From Pseudonocardia abyssalis (GTDB lineage: Bacteria; Actinomycetota; Actinomycetes; Mycobacteriales; Pseudonocardiaceae): a stretch of 64,000 bases of DNA. Made by a program: the position numbers and the translations under genes. Shown in pieces: positions 55,743 to 63,763 of the stretch. The notes below the pieces were generated by a model. The model did no database searches. It was not told the origin of the DNA and worked only from the letters and a program-made list of their open reading frames with translations. The stretch is taken from the NCBI RefSeq assembly GCF_019263705.2, contig NZ_JADQDK010000001.1, positions 5,828,001 to 5,892,000 of the forward strand, given 5' to 3'. Numbering within the stretch: the first letter of the stretch is position 1; each line of letters begins with the position of its first letter.

Positions 55743-56636
55743 ATGGACATCCCGATCCCCGGTCTCCACGGCGCGTACCGTCGCCGGGACCTGACGGCCG
55801 CCATCGGGCGGAGATCCGTCGAGGTCGCCCTGCGATCCGGTGCACTCCGTCCTCTGTGGACGGTGACGCTCGTCGAGTCGGCCCGGTTCCTCGACCCGTG
55901 CACGCGGGCCGCCGCTGCACTGCTGGCTACGGCCGACGGATCGGTGCTCGTCGACACCACCGCCGCCTACCTGCACGGCTGCCGCTCCGTCGATCGCGCC
56001 ACCACCCACGTCCGCATCCCGTACGGGCGCGAGTTCCGCAGCCGCCCGGGACTCGTCGTCCACCACGGCCGGTCCTTCGCCGACGACGTCGAGGAGATCG
56101 ACGGCCTCCGGGTGCTCGCGCTGGACCGCGTCGTCGCCGATCTGCTCTGCACGCCGGACGGTCCGGGGGCGCTGGCCGTCGCCGACGAGGCGCTGCGGAT
56201 GGCCCGGCCCGACCACGAGCGGTTCCGGACGGCGGTCGGGTCACGTCTGCGCCGCCGCGCGGATCCGCGGGGCACCGTCCGCGGGAGCGTCCTGCTCGGG
56301 CTGGCGTCGGCGGAGGCGGAGTCCCCGCCGGAGAGCCGGGTCCGGTACCGGCTGCTGGAGGACGGGTTTCCGATCCCGGAGGTGAACTGGCGGATCGTCC
56401 AGGACGGGCGAGAGGTCTTCCGGATCGATCTGGCCTGGCCGGACCTGCGAATCGCGCTGGAGTACGACGGCTACGAGCCCCACCTCGGGCGGGGTGAGCA
56501 GGACAGGGCACGTCAGGAGGAGTTGGAGCGTCGCGGATGGATCGTCGTACGGATGGACAAGGACGACCTCCGCAGCATGTCGCGGGTCTACGCCGAGCTG
56601 CGGGCGGCGTTCGCCCGGCGCGGCTACACGTGGTGA
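55743..56636 (+). CDS. AbiEi/DUF559-like protein with a PD-(D/E)xK-type C-terminus
   Basis: A 297-residue cytoplasmic protein. The N-terminal part (GLHGAYRRRDLTAAIGRRSVEVALRSGALRPLWTVTLV ... VLVDTTAAYLHGC) resembles the AbiEi-type winged-helix regulators. The C-terminus (FRIDLAWPDLRIALEYDGYEPHLGRGEQDRARQEELERRGWIVVRMDKDDL) matches the DUF559/Vsr-like endonuclease fold, with candidate catalytic D/E residues in IDLAWP and ALEYDG. Such proteins are common and uncharacterised in actinobacteria. ATG 55743 was chosen; GTG 55707 would add 12 residues. The gene is flanked on both sides by GCGAGT repeat arrays in inverted orientation. Confidence 0.72.
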   Translation: MDIPIPGLHGAYRRRDLTAAIGRRSVEVALRSGALRPLWTVTLVESARFLDPCTRAAAALLATADGSVLVDTTAAYLHGCRSVDRATTHVRIPYGREFRSRPGLVVHHGRSFADDVEEIDGLRVLALDRVVADLLCTPDGPGALAVADEALRMARPDHERFRTAVGSRLRRRADPRGTVRGSVLLGLASAEAESPPESRVRYRLLEDGFPIPEVNWRIVQDGREVFRIDLAWPDLRIALEYDGYEPHLGRGEQDRARQEELERRGWIVVRMDKDDLRSMSRVYAELRAAFARRGYTW

Positions 56637-56671
56637 AGCCACGCCGGACGACTGCCCGGGACGGGGGCGCC

Positions 56672-56803
56672 GGGGCACAATCGGCGCACCCGCCGGGCGG
56701 CAGCGGCAAACTCGCCGGGCGCTGTCGGCAAACTCGCCGGGGGCTGTTGGCAAACTCGCCGGGCGGCAGCGGCAAACTCGCCGGGGGTGGTCGGCAAACT
56801 CGC
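56672..56803 (-). repeat. 22-bp-periodic GCGAGT array B (6 modules), 3' of the NCS1 permease
   Basis: Six modules read on the minus strand from 56803, 56781, 56759, 56737, 56715 and 56693 with an exact 22-bp period. Five share GCGAGTTTGCC(G/A), then a variable six or so bases, then CCCG; the sixth is diverged (GCGGGTGCGCCG...). The array starts 2 nt after the permease stop. One unit pattern is identical to units of array A. Confidence 0.85.
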
Positions 56804-56805
56804 GG

Positions 56806-58473
56806 TCAGGGGTGGGGGGCTCCCATCGGGAGGCCCAGGAAGGTCTGGCTCTCGTGGCAGACCGTCTCGCACGCCTTGTCCGTCGAGCAGCACAGCGAGC
56901 AGAGGCGGGCGCTGTGGAAGCTGCAGTCGACCATGTCCGGACGCTCGTAGGTCAGACCGCAGACGGCGCAGTCGAGCGTGGTGGTGGCCGGCGTGCCGTC
57001 GGCGGTGAACCGGGGCTCCGGCTGCAGGTCGGGACGCTTGAGGTAGTACCTGCCCTTCGTCGCCACGGCCAGCAGCGGGGTGAGCACCAGCGCCAGGCCC
57101 AGGGCCAGGAACGGCGACCAGGCCTTCGTCGACTCGCCGAACGCCCCGAAGAACGCCGCGAACGACACCCCGGTCGCCACCAGGAACGACCCGACGCCGA
57201 CGGGGTTGACCGCGTAGAGGTACGCGCGGCGGAACTCCGGCTCCTTCGGGGAGATGCCCAGCAGGTACTTGTTGATCGCGATGTCCGCGGCCACCGTCGT
57301 CACCCAGGCGATCGCGCAGTTGGCGTAGAAGCCGAGCAGGTAGTTCAGCGAGGCGAACATGTTCGCCTCCATCAGCGTCAGCGCGAACGCCAGGTTGATG
57401 AACACGAACACGATGCGGCGCGGGTAGCGCTTGGTGACGCGGGTGAAGGAGTTGGTCCAGGCCAGCGAGCCGGAGTACGCGTTCGTCGCGTTGATCTTGA
57501 TCTGGCTGATCACCACGAGGATGACGGCGAGCAGCACGGCAACCCACCCGGGGACGATCTCGGAGAAGGTGGCGTTGAACTGCTGCACCGGCTCGACGGC
57601 CGCGACCGCGCCGATCTGCCCCACGATGTACACGGCCAGGAACGCACCCGCCGCCTGCTTGACCCCGCCCAGCAGCACCCAGCCCGGGCCCGCGGCGATG
57701 ACGGCGGCCCACCAGGAGCGCTTGTTGGCCTCGGTCCTGGCCGGCATGAAGCGGAGGTAGTCGACCTGCTCGCCGATCTGGGCCATCAGCGACAGGGCCA
57801 CACCCGCCCCGAGCGCGATGGCGGTGATGCTGATGCCCGGGCCGGAGGTGCCCTCGTACGCCAGCCACGTGCCGACCGACGCCGGTTCGGCGACCACGAG
57901 GTAGACGAACGGGCCGACCATCAGGATCAGCCACAGCGGTGTGGTCCAGACCTGCATCTTCGACAGCGCCGACATCCCGAAGATCACGATCGGGATGATG
58001 ATCAGTGTGGAGAGCAGGTACCCGAGCCACAGCGGTATGCCGAGCCCGAGCAGCAGGCCCTGCGCCATGATCGAGCCCTCGAGGGCGAAGAAGATGAACG
58101 TGAACGTCGCGAAGATGACGTTGGTGAGCACCGAGCCGTAGTAGCCGAAGCCCGCGCCACGGCTGACGAGGTCGAGGTCGATGTTGTAGCGGGCGCCGTA
58201 GTAGGCCAGCGGCAGGCCGGTCGTGAAGATCACCACCACCCCCACGAGGATGGCGATCAGCGCGTTCCCGGTGCCGTAGGTGAGGCCGATGCTGCCGCCG
58301 ATCGCGAAGTCGGCGAGGTAGGCGATCCCGCCGAGTGCGGTCGTCGCCACCACCCCGGGCGTCCACTTGCGGTAGGTGCTCGGCGCGTACCGGAGGGTGT
58401 AGTCCTCCAGCGTCTCGCTGGTCGCGGTCGTCGGTGCGGGGTCGGTGGTGGTCCCGACGTCGTCGATGCTCAT
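56806..58473 (-). CDS. NCS1-type cytosine/purine permease with cysteine-rich C-terminal tail
   Basis: A 555-residue symporter of the nucleobase:cation (NCS1, CodB-like) family with about 12 membrane segments: ALGGIAYLADFAIGGSIGL, FGYYGSVLTNVIFATFTFIFFALEGSIMAQGLLLGLGIP, IKINATNAYSGSLAWTNSFTR, NYLLGFYANCAIAWVTTVAADIAINKYLL. Unusually, a soluble tail (about residues 505-555) carries eight cysteines and two histidines in about 40 residues (DCAVCGLTYERPDMVDC, then RLCSLCCSTDKACETVCH), suggesting a metal-binding or redox domain. ATG 58473 follows a CGGAGG ribosome site. It is read in the same direction as the hybrid kinase and SARP-receiver genes, 75 bp after the kinase stop. Confidence 0.88.
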   Translation of the reverse strand: MSIDDVGTTTDPAPTTATSETLEDYTLRYAPSTYRKWTPGVVATTALGGIAYLADFAIGGSIGLTYGTGNALIAILVGVVVIFTTGLPLAYYGARYNIDLDLVSRGAGFGYYGSVLTNVIFATFTFIFFALEGSIMAQGLLLGLGIPLWLGYLLSTLIIIPIVIFGMSALSKMQVWTTPLWLILMVGPFVYLVVAEPASVGTWLAYEGTSGPGISITAIALGAGVALSLMAQIGEQVDYLRFMPARTEANKRSWWAAVIAAGPGWVLLGGVKQAAGAFLAVYIVGQIGAVAAVEPVQQFNATFSEIVPGWVAVLLAVILVVISQIKINATNAYSGSLAWTNSFTRVTKRYPRRIVFVFINLAFALTLMEANMFASLNYLLGFYANCAIAWVTTVAADIAINKYLLGISPKEPEFRRAYLYAVNPVGVGSFLVATGVSFAAFFGAFGESTKAWSPFLALGLALVLTPLLAVATKGRYYLKRPDLQPEPRFTADGTPATTTLDCAVCGLTYERPDMVDCSFHSARLCSLCCSTDKACETVCHESQTFLGLPMGAPHP

Positions 58474-58548
58474 CGCATGCCTCCGGGGCACGGTGGTGGG
58501 TCGGCGGCGGGGGCGTCGCTGACCCCGCACGCAGGGAACACCGGACCG

Positions 58549-61500
58549 CTAAACGGCCGCCAAGCGCAGCAGTGCGTCGAGGACGCGTTCGTGCTCGGCC
58601 GCGATCGCCTCGACGGTGCCGGGGGCCGCGGCGGCCGTCTCGGCACGCAGGCACAGCTGCGCCATCGTCGTCGCCCCGAAGGTGGCGCCCAGGCCGCGCA
58701 GGGTGTGCGCGGCGCGGCGGGCCTCCGCGGAGTCCCCCGTCGCGACGGCCGTGCGCAGCGCGTCGAGCAGGGACGGCGTCTCGGCGCGGAAGTCCTCGAC
58801 CAGTCCGGCGAGCACGTCCGGGTCCCGCCCGACGAGCTCGCGCAGGTCGGCGAGCACCGAGGGATCGAGCACCGAGGGATCGAGCACCGAGGGATCGAGC
58901 ACCGAGGGATCGAGCACCGAGGGATCGAGCACCGAGGGATCGAGCACCGGTGGCACGCACCGGCGCAGTGCCGACGCCAACTCGGCGGGTCGCAGCGGCT
59001 TGGTGAGGTGGTCGTCCATCCCCGCCGCGAGACACGCCTCCCGGTCGCCGGGCAGCGCGTCGGCGGTGACGGCGACGATCCGCGGCCCACTCCCGCGCAG
59101 GCGTCTGCGGATCCGCCGGGTCGCCTCCATCCCGTCGAGCTCCGGCATGCAGACGTCCATCAGTACGACGTCGTAGTCCCGGCGGGCGACGGCGGCGAGT
59201 GCCTCCACCCCGTCGCTGACGACGTCGGCGCGCTGCCCCAGCTTGGCCAGCAGCAGCTGCACGAGGCGCTGGTTCACCGGATGGTCCTCGGCGACCAGGA
59301 TCCGCAGGGGCGGCAGGGTCTCCGGGGCGGCGGTGGAGGTCCGGTCGACGGGACCGTGCAGCACCTCGACGAGCGTCCGCAGCAGCTGCGCGGGGTTGAC
59401 CGGCTTGGTCAGGACGACGTGGTCGGGGCTGCGCGCCTGCCCGATCGAGGCCAGCAGGACGATCGGCAGGTCGGCGCCGTGCGGGGTCGCCCGGATTCTC
59501 GCGGCGAGGTCGGTGCCGGGCAGGCGGACGTCGAGCAGGACGACGTCGAACCGCTCGTCCGCGATGCGGCGCAGTGCCTCCTCCGGCGAACCGGTCGCCT
59601 CGCCCGGCATCCCCCAGGATCCGGTGTGGTGCAACAGGATCTGCCGGTTCACCGCGTTCGCGTCGACGACGAGCACGCGGCGGCCCGCGAGCAGCGGCAC
59701 CGCGTCCGGCCGGGGGTCGCGACGGGGGAGCGTGGCACCCGGCGCGCGGACGGTGAACGTGACGGTCGTGCCGACGCCGACGGTGCTGACGGCGGAGACC
59801 GTGCCGCCCATCAGGTCGCAGAGCCGACGGCAGATGGCCAGGCCCAGACCGGTGCCGCCGAAGCGTCGGGCCGTCGACACCTCGGCCTGGCTGAACGACT
59901 CGAACACCGGCCCGATCCGGTCGGGTGCGATCCCGATCCCGGTGTCGCGCACGGCGAAGCGCCACTCGTGGGTGCCGTCGTCGCAGCTCTGCGCCCGCAC
60001 CGCCACCTGCACCTCGCCCGCCGCGGTGAACCGGACGGCGTTGGAGAGCAGGTTGAGCAGCACCTGGCGGACGCGGGTGACGTCGCCGACGAGCGCGTCG
60101 GGCACGTCCGGGTCGATGACGCAGAGCAGCTCGACGTCCTTGCGGGCCGCGTCGGCGGCGACGAGTTCGAGCGCGCCCTCGACGCACTCCGCCACGTGGA
60201 ACGGCGTGCGGTCCAGGTCGAGCCGCCCGGCCTCGATCTTGGAGAAGTCGAGGATGTCGTTGATGAGCAGCAGCAGGGAGTCGGCGCTGTCGCGCACGAT
60301 CCCGGCGAACTGGCGTTGCTCGGGGGCGAGGTCGGTGTCCAGGAGCAGGCCGGACATGCCGATGACGGCGTTCATCGGGGTGCGGATCTCGTGGCTCATC
60401 GTCGCCAGGAACGCGCTCTTGGCGGTGTTGGCGCTCTCGGCGGCGGCCGCGGCCTCGCGCAGCGCGTCGGCGACCCGGACGCGGTCGACGACCCGCCCGA
60501 GCTGCGCACCGATGTCCGACAGCAGCGCGAGCAGCCGTTCGTCGGGCTCGGCCGGGGTCGCGGAGAAGAACTCCAGCACCGCGACGACCTCGTCCCCGGC
60601 GAGCACCGGGAACGCCATCCCGGCGCCCAGCCCGTCGGCGGCGGCGGCGCGCAGGAAGGCCGGGTCGTGCCGGACGTCGGGGATCCAGGCGGGCGCGCCG
60701 GTGGCCAGCACCCGCCCGGGCAGCCCGATCCCGCCGGCCAGGGGGGTGTCGGCGGTGGCGGCGCGGAACGCGGGAGAGCCGCCGACCCAGATCGTCGACG
60801 GCACCAGTGCGCCCGACTCCTGCCAGTACACGTGGCTCACCGGCCAACCGGTGTGGGCACAGACCAGGTGCAGCACCTCCCGGGTCGCGGCGGGCAGGTC
60901 GGCGGCCTGGTGCGCGGTGGCGGCGACGCGGTGCAGCAGGGCCAGCTCCGCGGTGCGCTCCCGCACCCGCTCGGCCATGCCGTTGAACCGCGTGGCCAGC
61001 GCCCGGATCTCGCTCACGCCGCCGACCCCGGCCCGCGCGCCGGGGTCGCCGTCGGCGATGCGGGAGGTGGCCTCGTCGAGGTCCTGCACCGGCCGGATCA
61101 CCGCCCGCCGGGTCACGGCGGCGAACACGGCCATCCCCGCGAGCAGCAGCAGTGCCACCGCGACGGCGGCCGCCGACCAGGCCCGTGCCCGGTCGACGCC
61201 CTGCGCGGTCTCGCGCGCGGTGCGGTCGTCGACGAGCGCGAACACCTCCCCGATCGGCTCCATGATCTGCGCCTTGGCCCGCAGGTACCCGGGCCCGTAG
61301 AGCAGCGCGGTGGCCCGGTCGCGGTCGCCGATCAGCGCGAACGCCTGCTGCTCGATCCCGGCGAGTGCGTCGGACCGCGCCTGGGCCACCGCCAGCAGCT
61401 CCAGCTCGGGCGGCTCGAAGCCGGCGCGGGCGGCGAGCGTCGCGAAGCTCACCGGTGGACCGGACGGCGTCGGGCGCAGCCCCGTGTCGGTGACGACGTC

Positions 61501-61803
61501 CCAGTAGATCTCGTCGTAGTCCTGCGGCCGCGGCGCGGTGCCGGCCCGGATGGCGAGGATCTCCTCGAACCACTCCCGGTAGCGCGGTTCCCCGGTCGCG
61601 ACGTAGGTGCGCGCCATCCGCGTCAGGTCGTCGGAGGTCTGGCGCAGCTCGTCGGCCAGGCGCAGCGACGTCGACCGCCGCGACTCCGCGTCGGCCGAGT
61701 CGTGCGTGCTCCGCTCCGCCGCCAGGCTCACCAGCAGCAGCACGGCGAGCAGGGCGACCCCGGTCCCGATGCCGACCCGGACGAGCCCGCGCAGCGAGGT
61801 CAC
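58549..61803 (-). CDS. Hybrid sensor histidine kinase with two receivers and Hpt domain
   Basis: A 1084-residue membrane kinase. Order: helix 1 (about 10-30), an extracellular region to about 222, helix 2 (about 223-245), HAMP ([21 protein letters not shown]), GAF-like sensor (about 310-455), dimerisation/phosphoacceptor domain with His471 (SHEIRTPMN), ATPase domain ([28 protein letters not shown]), receiver 1 with Asp758 but DAN instead of the usual DD at its start, receiver 2 with Asp883, then a linker of tandem DPSVL repeats and an Hpt domain with His1033 (AAHTLRG). It is built for a multi-step phosphorelay. GTG 61803 overlaps the SARP-receiver stop (GTGA). Confidence 0.92.
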   Translation of the reverse strand: MTSLRGLVRVGIGTGVALLAVLLLVSLAAERSTHDSADAESRRSTSLRLADELRQTSDDLTRMARTYVATGEPRYREWFEEILAIRAGTAPRPQDYDEIYWDVVTDTGLRPTPSGPPVSFATLAARAGFEPPELELLAVAQARSDALAGIEQQAFALIGDRDRATALLYGPGYLRAKAQIMEPIGEVFALVDDRTARETAQGVDRARAWSAAAVAVALLLLAGMAVFAAVTRRAVIRPVQDLDEATSRIADGDPGARAGVGGVSEIRALATRFNGMAERVRERTAELALLHRVAATAHQAADLPAATREVLHLVCAHTGWPVSHVYWQESGALVPSTIWVGGSPAFRAATADTPLAGGIGLPGRVLATGAPAWIPDVRHDPAFLRAAAADGLGAGMAFPVLAGDEVVAVLEFFSATPAEPDERLLALLSDIGAQLGRVVDRVRVADALREAAAAAESANTAKSAFLATMSHEIRTPMNAVIGMSGLLLDTDLAPEQRQFAGIVRDSADSLLLLINDILDFSKIEAGRLDLDRTPFHVAECVEGALELVAADAARKDVELLCVIDPDVPDALVGDVTRVRQVLLNLLSNAVRFTAAGEVQVAVRAQSCDDGTHEWRFAVRDTGIGIAPDRIGPVFESFSQAEVSTARRFGGTGLGLAICRRLCDLMGGTVSAVSTVGVGTTVTFTVRAPGATLPRRDPRPDAVPLLAGRRVLVVDANAVNRQILLHHTGSWGMPGEATGSPEEALRRIADERFDVVLLDVRLPGTDLAARIRATPHGADLPIVLLASIGQARSPDHVVLTKPVNPAQLLRTLVEVLHGPVDRTSTAAPETLPPLRILVAEDHPVNQRLVQLLLAKLGQRADVVSDGVEALAAVARRDYDVVLMDVCMPELDGMEATRRIRRRLRGSGPRIVAVTADALPGDREACLAAGMDDHLTKPLRPAELASALRRCVPPVLDPSVLDPSVLDPSVLDPSVLDPSVLDPSVLADLRELVGRDPDVLAGLVEDFRAETPSLLDALRTAVATGDSAEARRAAHTLRGLGATFGATTMAQLCLRAETAAAAPGTVEAIAAEHERVLDALLRLAAV
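58851..58949. repeat. 15-bp tandem repeat (about 6.5 units) in the kinase gene
   Basis: CGAGCACCGAGGGAT repeats perfectly with GGGAT at 58861, 58876, 58891, 58906, 58921 and 58936. It encodes DPSVL five-residue repeats on the minus strand, between receiver 2 and Hpt. Confidence 0.92.
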
Positions 61804-63194
61804 GACGCCGACCTCCCCAGCTCCGCGCGCAGTGCCGCGATCTCCGCTCGCAGCGCCGACTCGCGGTCGGTCACGTCGCTCGTCAACTGCTCCAGCCGCC
61901 GCGCGAGCCGGCCCACGACGTCGTCGCGCGCCGTCTCGTCCCCCCGGCCCGATCCGGAGACGACCTCGTCCACGCGACGCAGGTGGTCGCGCTCGATGTC
62001 GCGCAGGCGCTTCGCCGCGAGCGACGAGCGCAGGCGGGCCCGCAGCACCACCGCGCTGAACGGCTTGGGCAGGTAGTCGGTGGCGCCGAGGTCGATGCAG
62101 CGCACCACGGCGTCCAGCTCGTGCACGGCCGACACCATGATCACCGGGAGGTGGTCGAGCCGCGGGTCGGCCTTGATCGCGGCCAGCGTCGCGAAGCCGT
62201 CCAGCACGGGCATGACGACGTCGAGCAGCACGACGTCGACGTCCGCGGTGCGCAGCAGGTCCAGGGCCCGCTTGCCGTTCTCGACGGCCACCACCTCGTG
62301 CCCCAGACCGGTCAGCGCGGTGACGAGCAGGCGCCGGTTCACCCCGGAGTCGTCGACGACGAGCACGCGGCCCGGCTCGTCGTCCGGCTCGACGAACGCC
62401 GGACCGTCGAGCACGGGTCCCGGCGGCGCCCAGGCCAGGGCGGGGTCGTGGCGCAGCACGCCGCGCTGCAGCTCCCGCAGCGATGCCCCCGGCTCCAGAC
62501 CGAGCTCGTCGCGGAGCAGGTGGCGGCCCGCGGCGTAGACGGCGAGCGCGTCGGCCTGGCGCCCGGAGCGGTACAGCGCCAGCATCAGCTGCGCCCGCAC
62601 CCGCTCCCGCAGCGGATGGGTGTCGACGCGCTGCTCCAGCTCGGCGACGACCGCCGCGTGCCGGCCGAGCACGAGATCGGCGTCGACGCGGTCCTCCGCG
62701 CAGGACAGGCGGAGCTCGTCGAGCCGGGCCGCCTCGGCGCGGGCGAACGGGGCGTCGGCGACGTCGGCGAGCGCGGCGTCGCGCCACAGCGCCTCGGCCG
62801 CGGCCAGGAGGTCGGCCGCGCGCTCGGCGTCGTCGTCGCGCAGGGCGGCCCGGCCGTCCCCGGCGAGCCGGACGAACTCGACGGCGTCGATCGCGTCGGT
62901 GCGCAGCACGTATCCGGGGGCGGCGGTGACCAGTAGGTCGGCCGGGGCCCCGCGCGGCCGGTCCGGTTCGAGCGCCCGGCGCAGGTTGGAGACGAACACC
63001 TGCACGGTGGCGGCCGCGCGAGGCGGGGGATCGTGCGGCCACAGGTCGTCGATGAGCTGGTCGAGCGACACCACCCGGCCGGCCCGGACCAGCAGCGCGG
63101 AGAGCAGCGCGCGCTGCTTGCGGCCCCCGAGCTCCACCCGGCGGCCGTCGCGCCACGCCTCGACCGGGCCGAGCAGCCGGAACTCGATCAGCAC
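61800..63194 (-). CDS. SARP/AfsR-type regulator fused to a response-regulator receiver
   Basis: A 464-residue protein. An OmpR-like winged helix ([49 protein letters not shown], residues 5-95) and bacterial transcriptional activation domain (about 100-250: [15 protein letters not shown] ... [22 protein letters not shown]) form a SARP unit. Then comes a receiver (about 278-395: [18 protein letters not shown], phosphoacceptor in [13 protein letters not shown], and YLPKPF), then a coiled coil at the C-terminus ([31 protein letters not shown]). The SARP-receiver order is unusual. It shares a GTGA overlap with the kinase, its likely partner. GGGAGGG precedes the start. Confidence 0.92.
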   Translation of the reverse strand: MLIEFRLLGPVEAWRDGRRVELGGRKQRALLSALLVRAGRVVSLDQLIDDLWPHDPPPRAAATVQVFVSNLRRALEPDRPRGAPADLLVTAAPGYVLRTDAIDAVEFVRLAGDGRAALRDDDAERAADLLAAAEALWRDAALADVADAPFARAEAARLDELRLSCAEDRVDADLVLGRHAAVVAELEQRVDTHPLRERVRAQLMLALYRSGRQADALAVYAAGRHLLRDELGLEPGASLRELQRGVLRHDPALAWAPPGPVLDGPAFVEPDDEPGRVLVVDDSGVNRRLLVTALTGLGHEVVAVENGKRALDLLRTADVDVVLLDVVMPVLDGFATLAAIKADPRLDHLPVIMVSAVHELDAVVRCIDLGATDYLPKPFSAVVLRARLRSSLAAKRLRDIERDHLRRVDEVVSGSGRGDETARDDVVGRLARRLEQLTSDVTDRESALRAEIAALRAELGRSAS

Positions 63195-63272
63195 GCGGCC
63201 CTCCCGTCCGACGACGGGTCAGCCAAGTACGCGCTCGCTCCGGACGTGTGTCGCCCGGGTTACGAGGAGGGG

Positions 63273-63722
63273 TCAGAAGGACTTGCTGCTGGGGCGGTTG
63301 CGCAGGGCGGCGACGTAGTCGTCGGGTGCGCCGGCCTGCTCGGCGGCGTCGGCGAGCACCCCGAGGTAGCGGGCGCTGGGCTCGCCGCCCTCGTAGTCGT
63401 TGAGCACGTAGATCCACGCGAGGACGTCGCCCTCGAGCGTGTGCACCCGCAGGCGCAGCTTCTTGTGCATCCCGAGCTCGCCGCCCTCCCAGCGGTCGAG
63501 CTGCGAGGCGTCCTGGTCGGTGACGTCGTAGATGACGACGAACACCTGCTCACCCGGCGCCTCGACGACGGTCGACAGCGCGCCCTCCCAGGCGTAGTCG
63601 GTGCCGCCGAACGTGAGGCGCCACCCCTGCAACCACCCGGTTCCCGCCATCGGCGAGTGGGGAGCGCGCTGCTTCATCTGGGCGGGGTCCATGTTCGACC
63701 CGTAAGCGGCGTAGAGCGGCAC
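63273..63722 (-). CDS. Gamma-glutamylcyclotransferase-like protein
   Basis: A 149-residue GGCT/AIG2-like fold protein. The substrate loop [37 protein letters not shown] opens the protein, and the middle has [32 protein letters not shown], where the Asp/Glu cluster includes the likely catalytic acid. [24 protein letters not shown] ends it. Members act on gamma-glutamyl peptides or related amides. GTG 63722 was chosen over GTG 63728 because TACCCT lies exactly 6 nt upstream of it. Divergent from lpdA. Confidence 0.85.
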   Translation of the reverse strand: MPLYAAYGSNMDPAQMKQRAPHSPMAGTGWLQGWRLTFGGTDYAWEGALSTVVEAPGEQVFVVIYDVTDQDASQLDRWEGGELGMHKKLRLRVHTLEGDVLAWIYVLNDYEGGEPSARYLGVLADAAEQAGAPDDYVAALRNRPSSKSF

Positions 63723-63728
63723 CGGCAC

Positions 63729-63734
63729 AGGGTA
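63729..63734 (-). promoter_or_regulatory. Candidate leaderless -10 element for the GGCT-like gene
   Basis: TACCCT on the minus strand, 6 nt before GTG 63722; it abuts GTG 63728, which argues against that longer start. Confidence 0.42.
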
Positions 63735-63751
63735 GTGCTCATCCGCCCGCG

Positions 63752-63757
63752 TACGGT
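63752..63757 (+). promoter_or_regulatory. Candidate leaderless -10 element for lpdA
   Basis: TACGGT, 6 nt, then GTG 63764; the same hexamer precedes deoA. Confidence 0.42.
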
Positions 63758-63763
63758 GATCGG

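Noticed and set aside
56494..62076. Very long plus-strand open frame opposite the permease, kinase and SARP genes
   Set aside because: It is an artefact of high GC on the opposite strand; the minus-strand frames carry clear NCS1, histidine kinase and SARP motifs.
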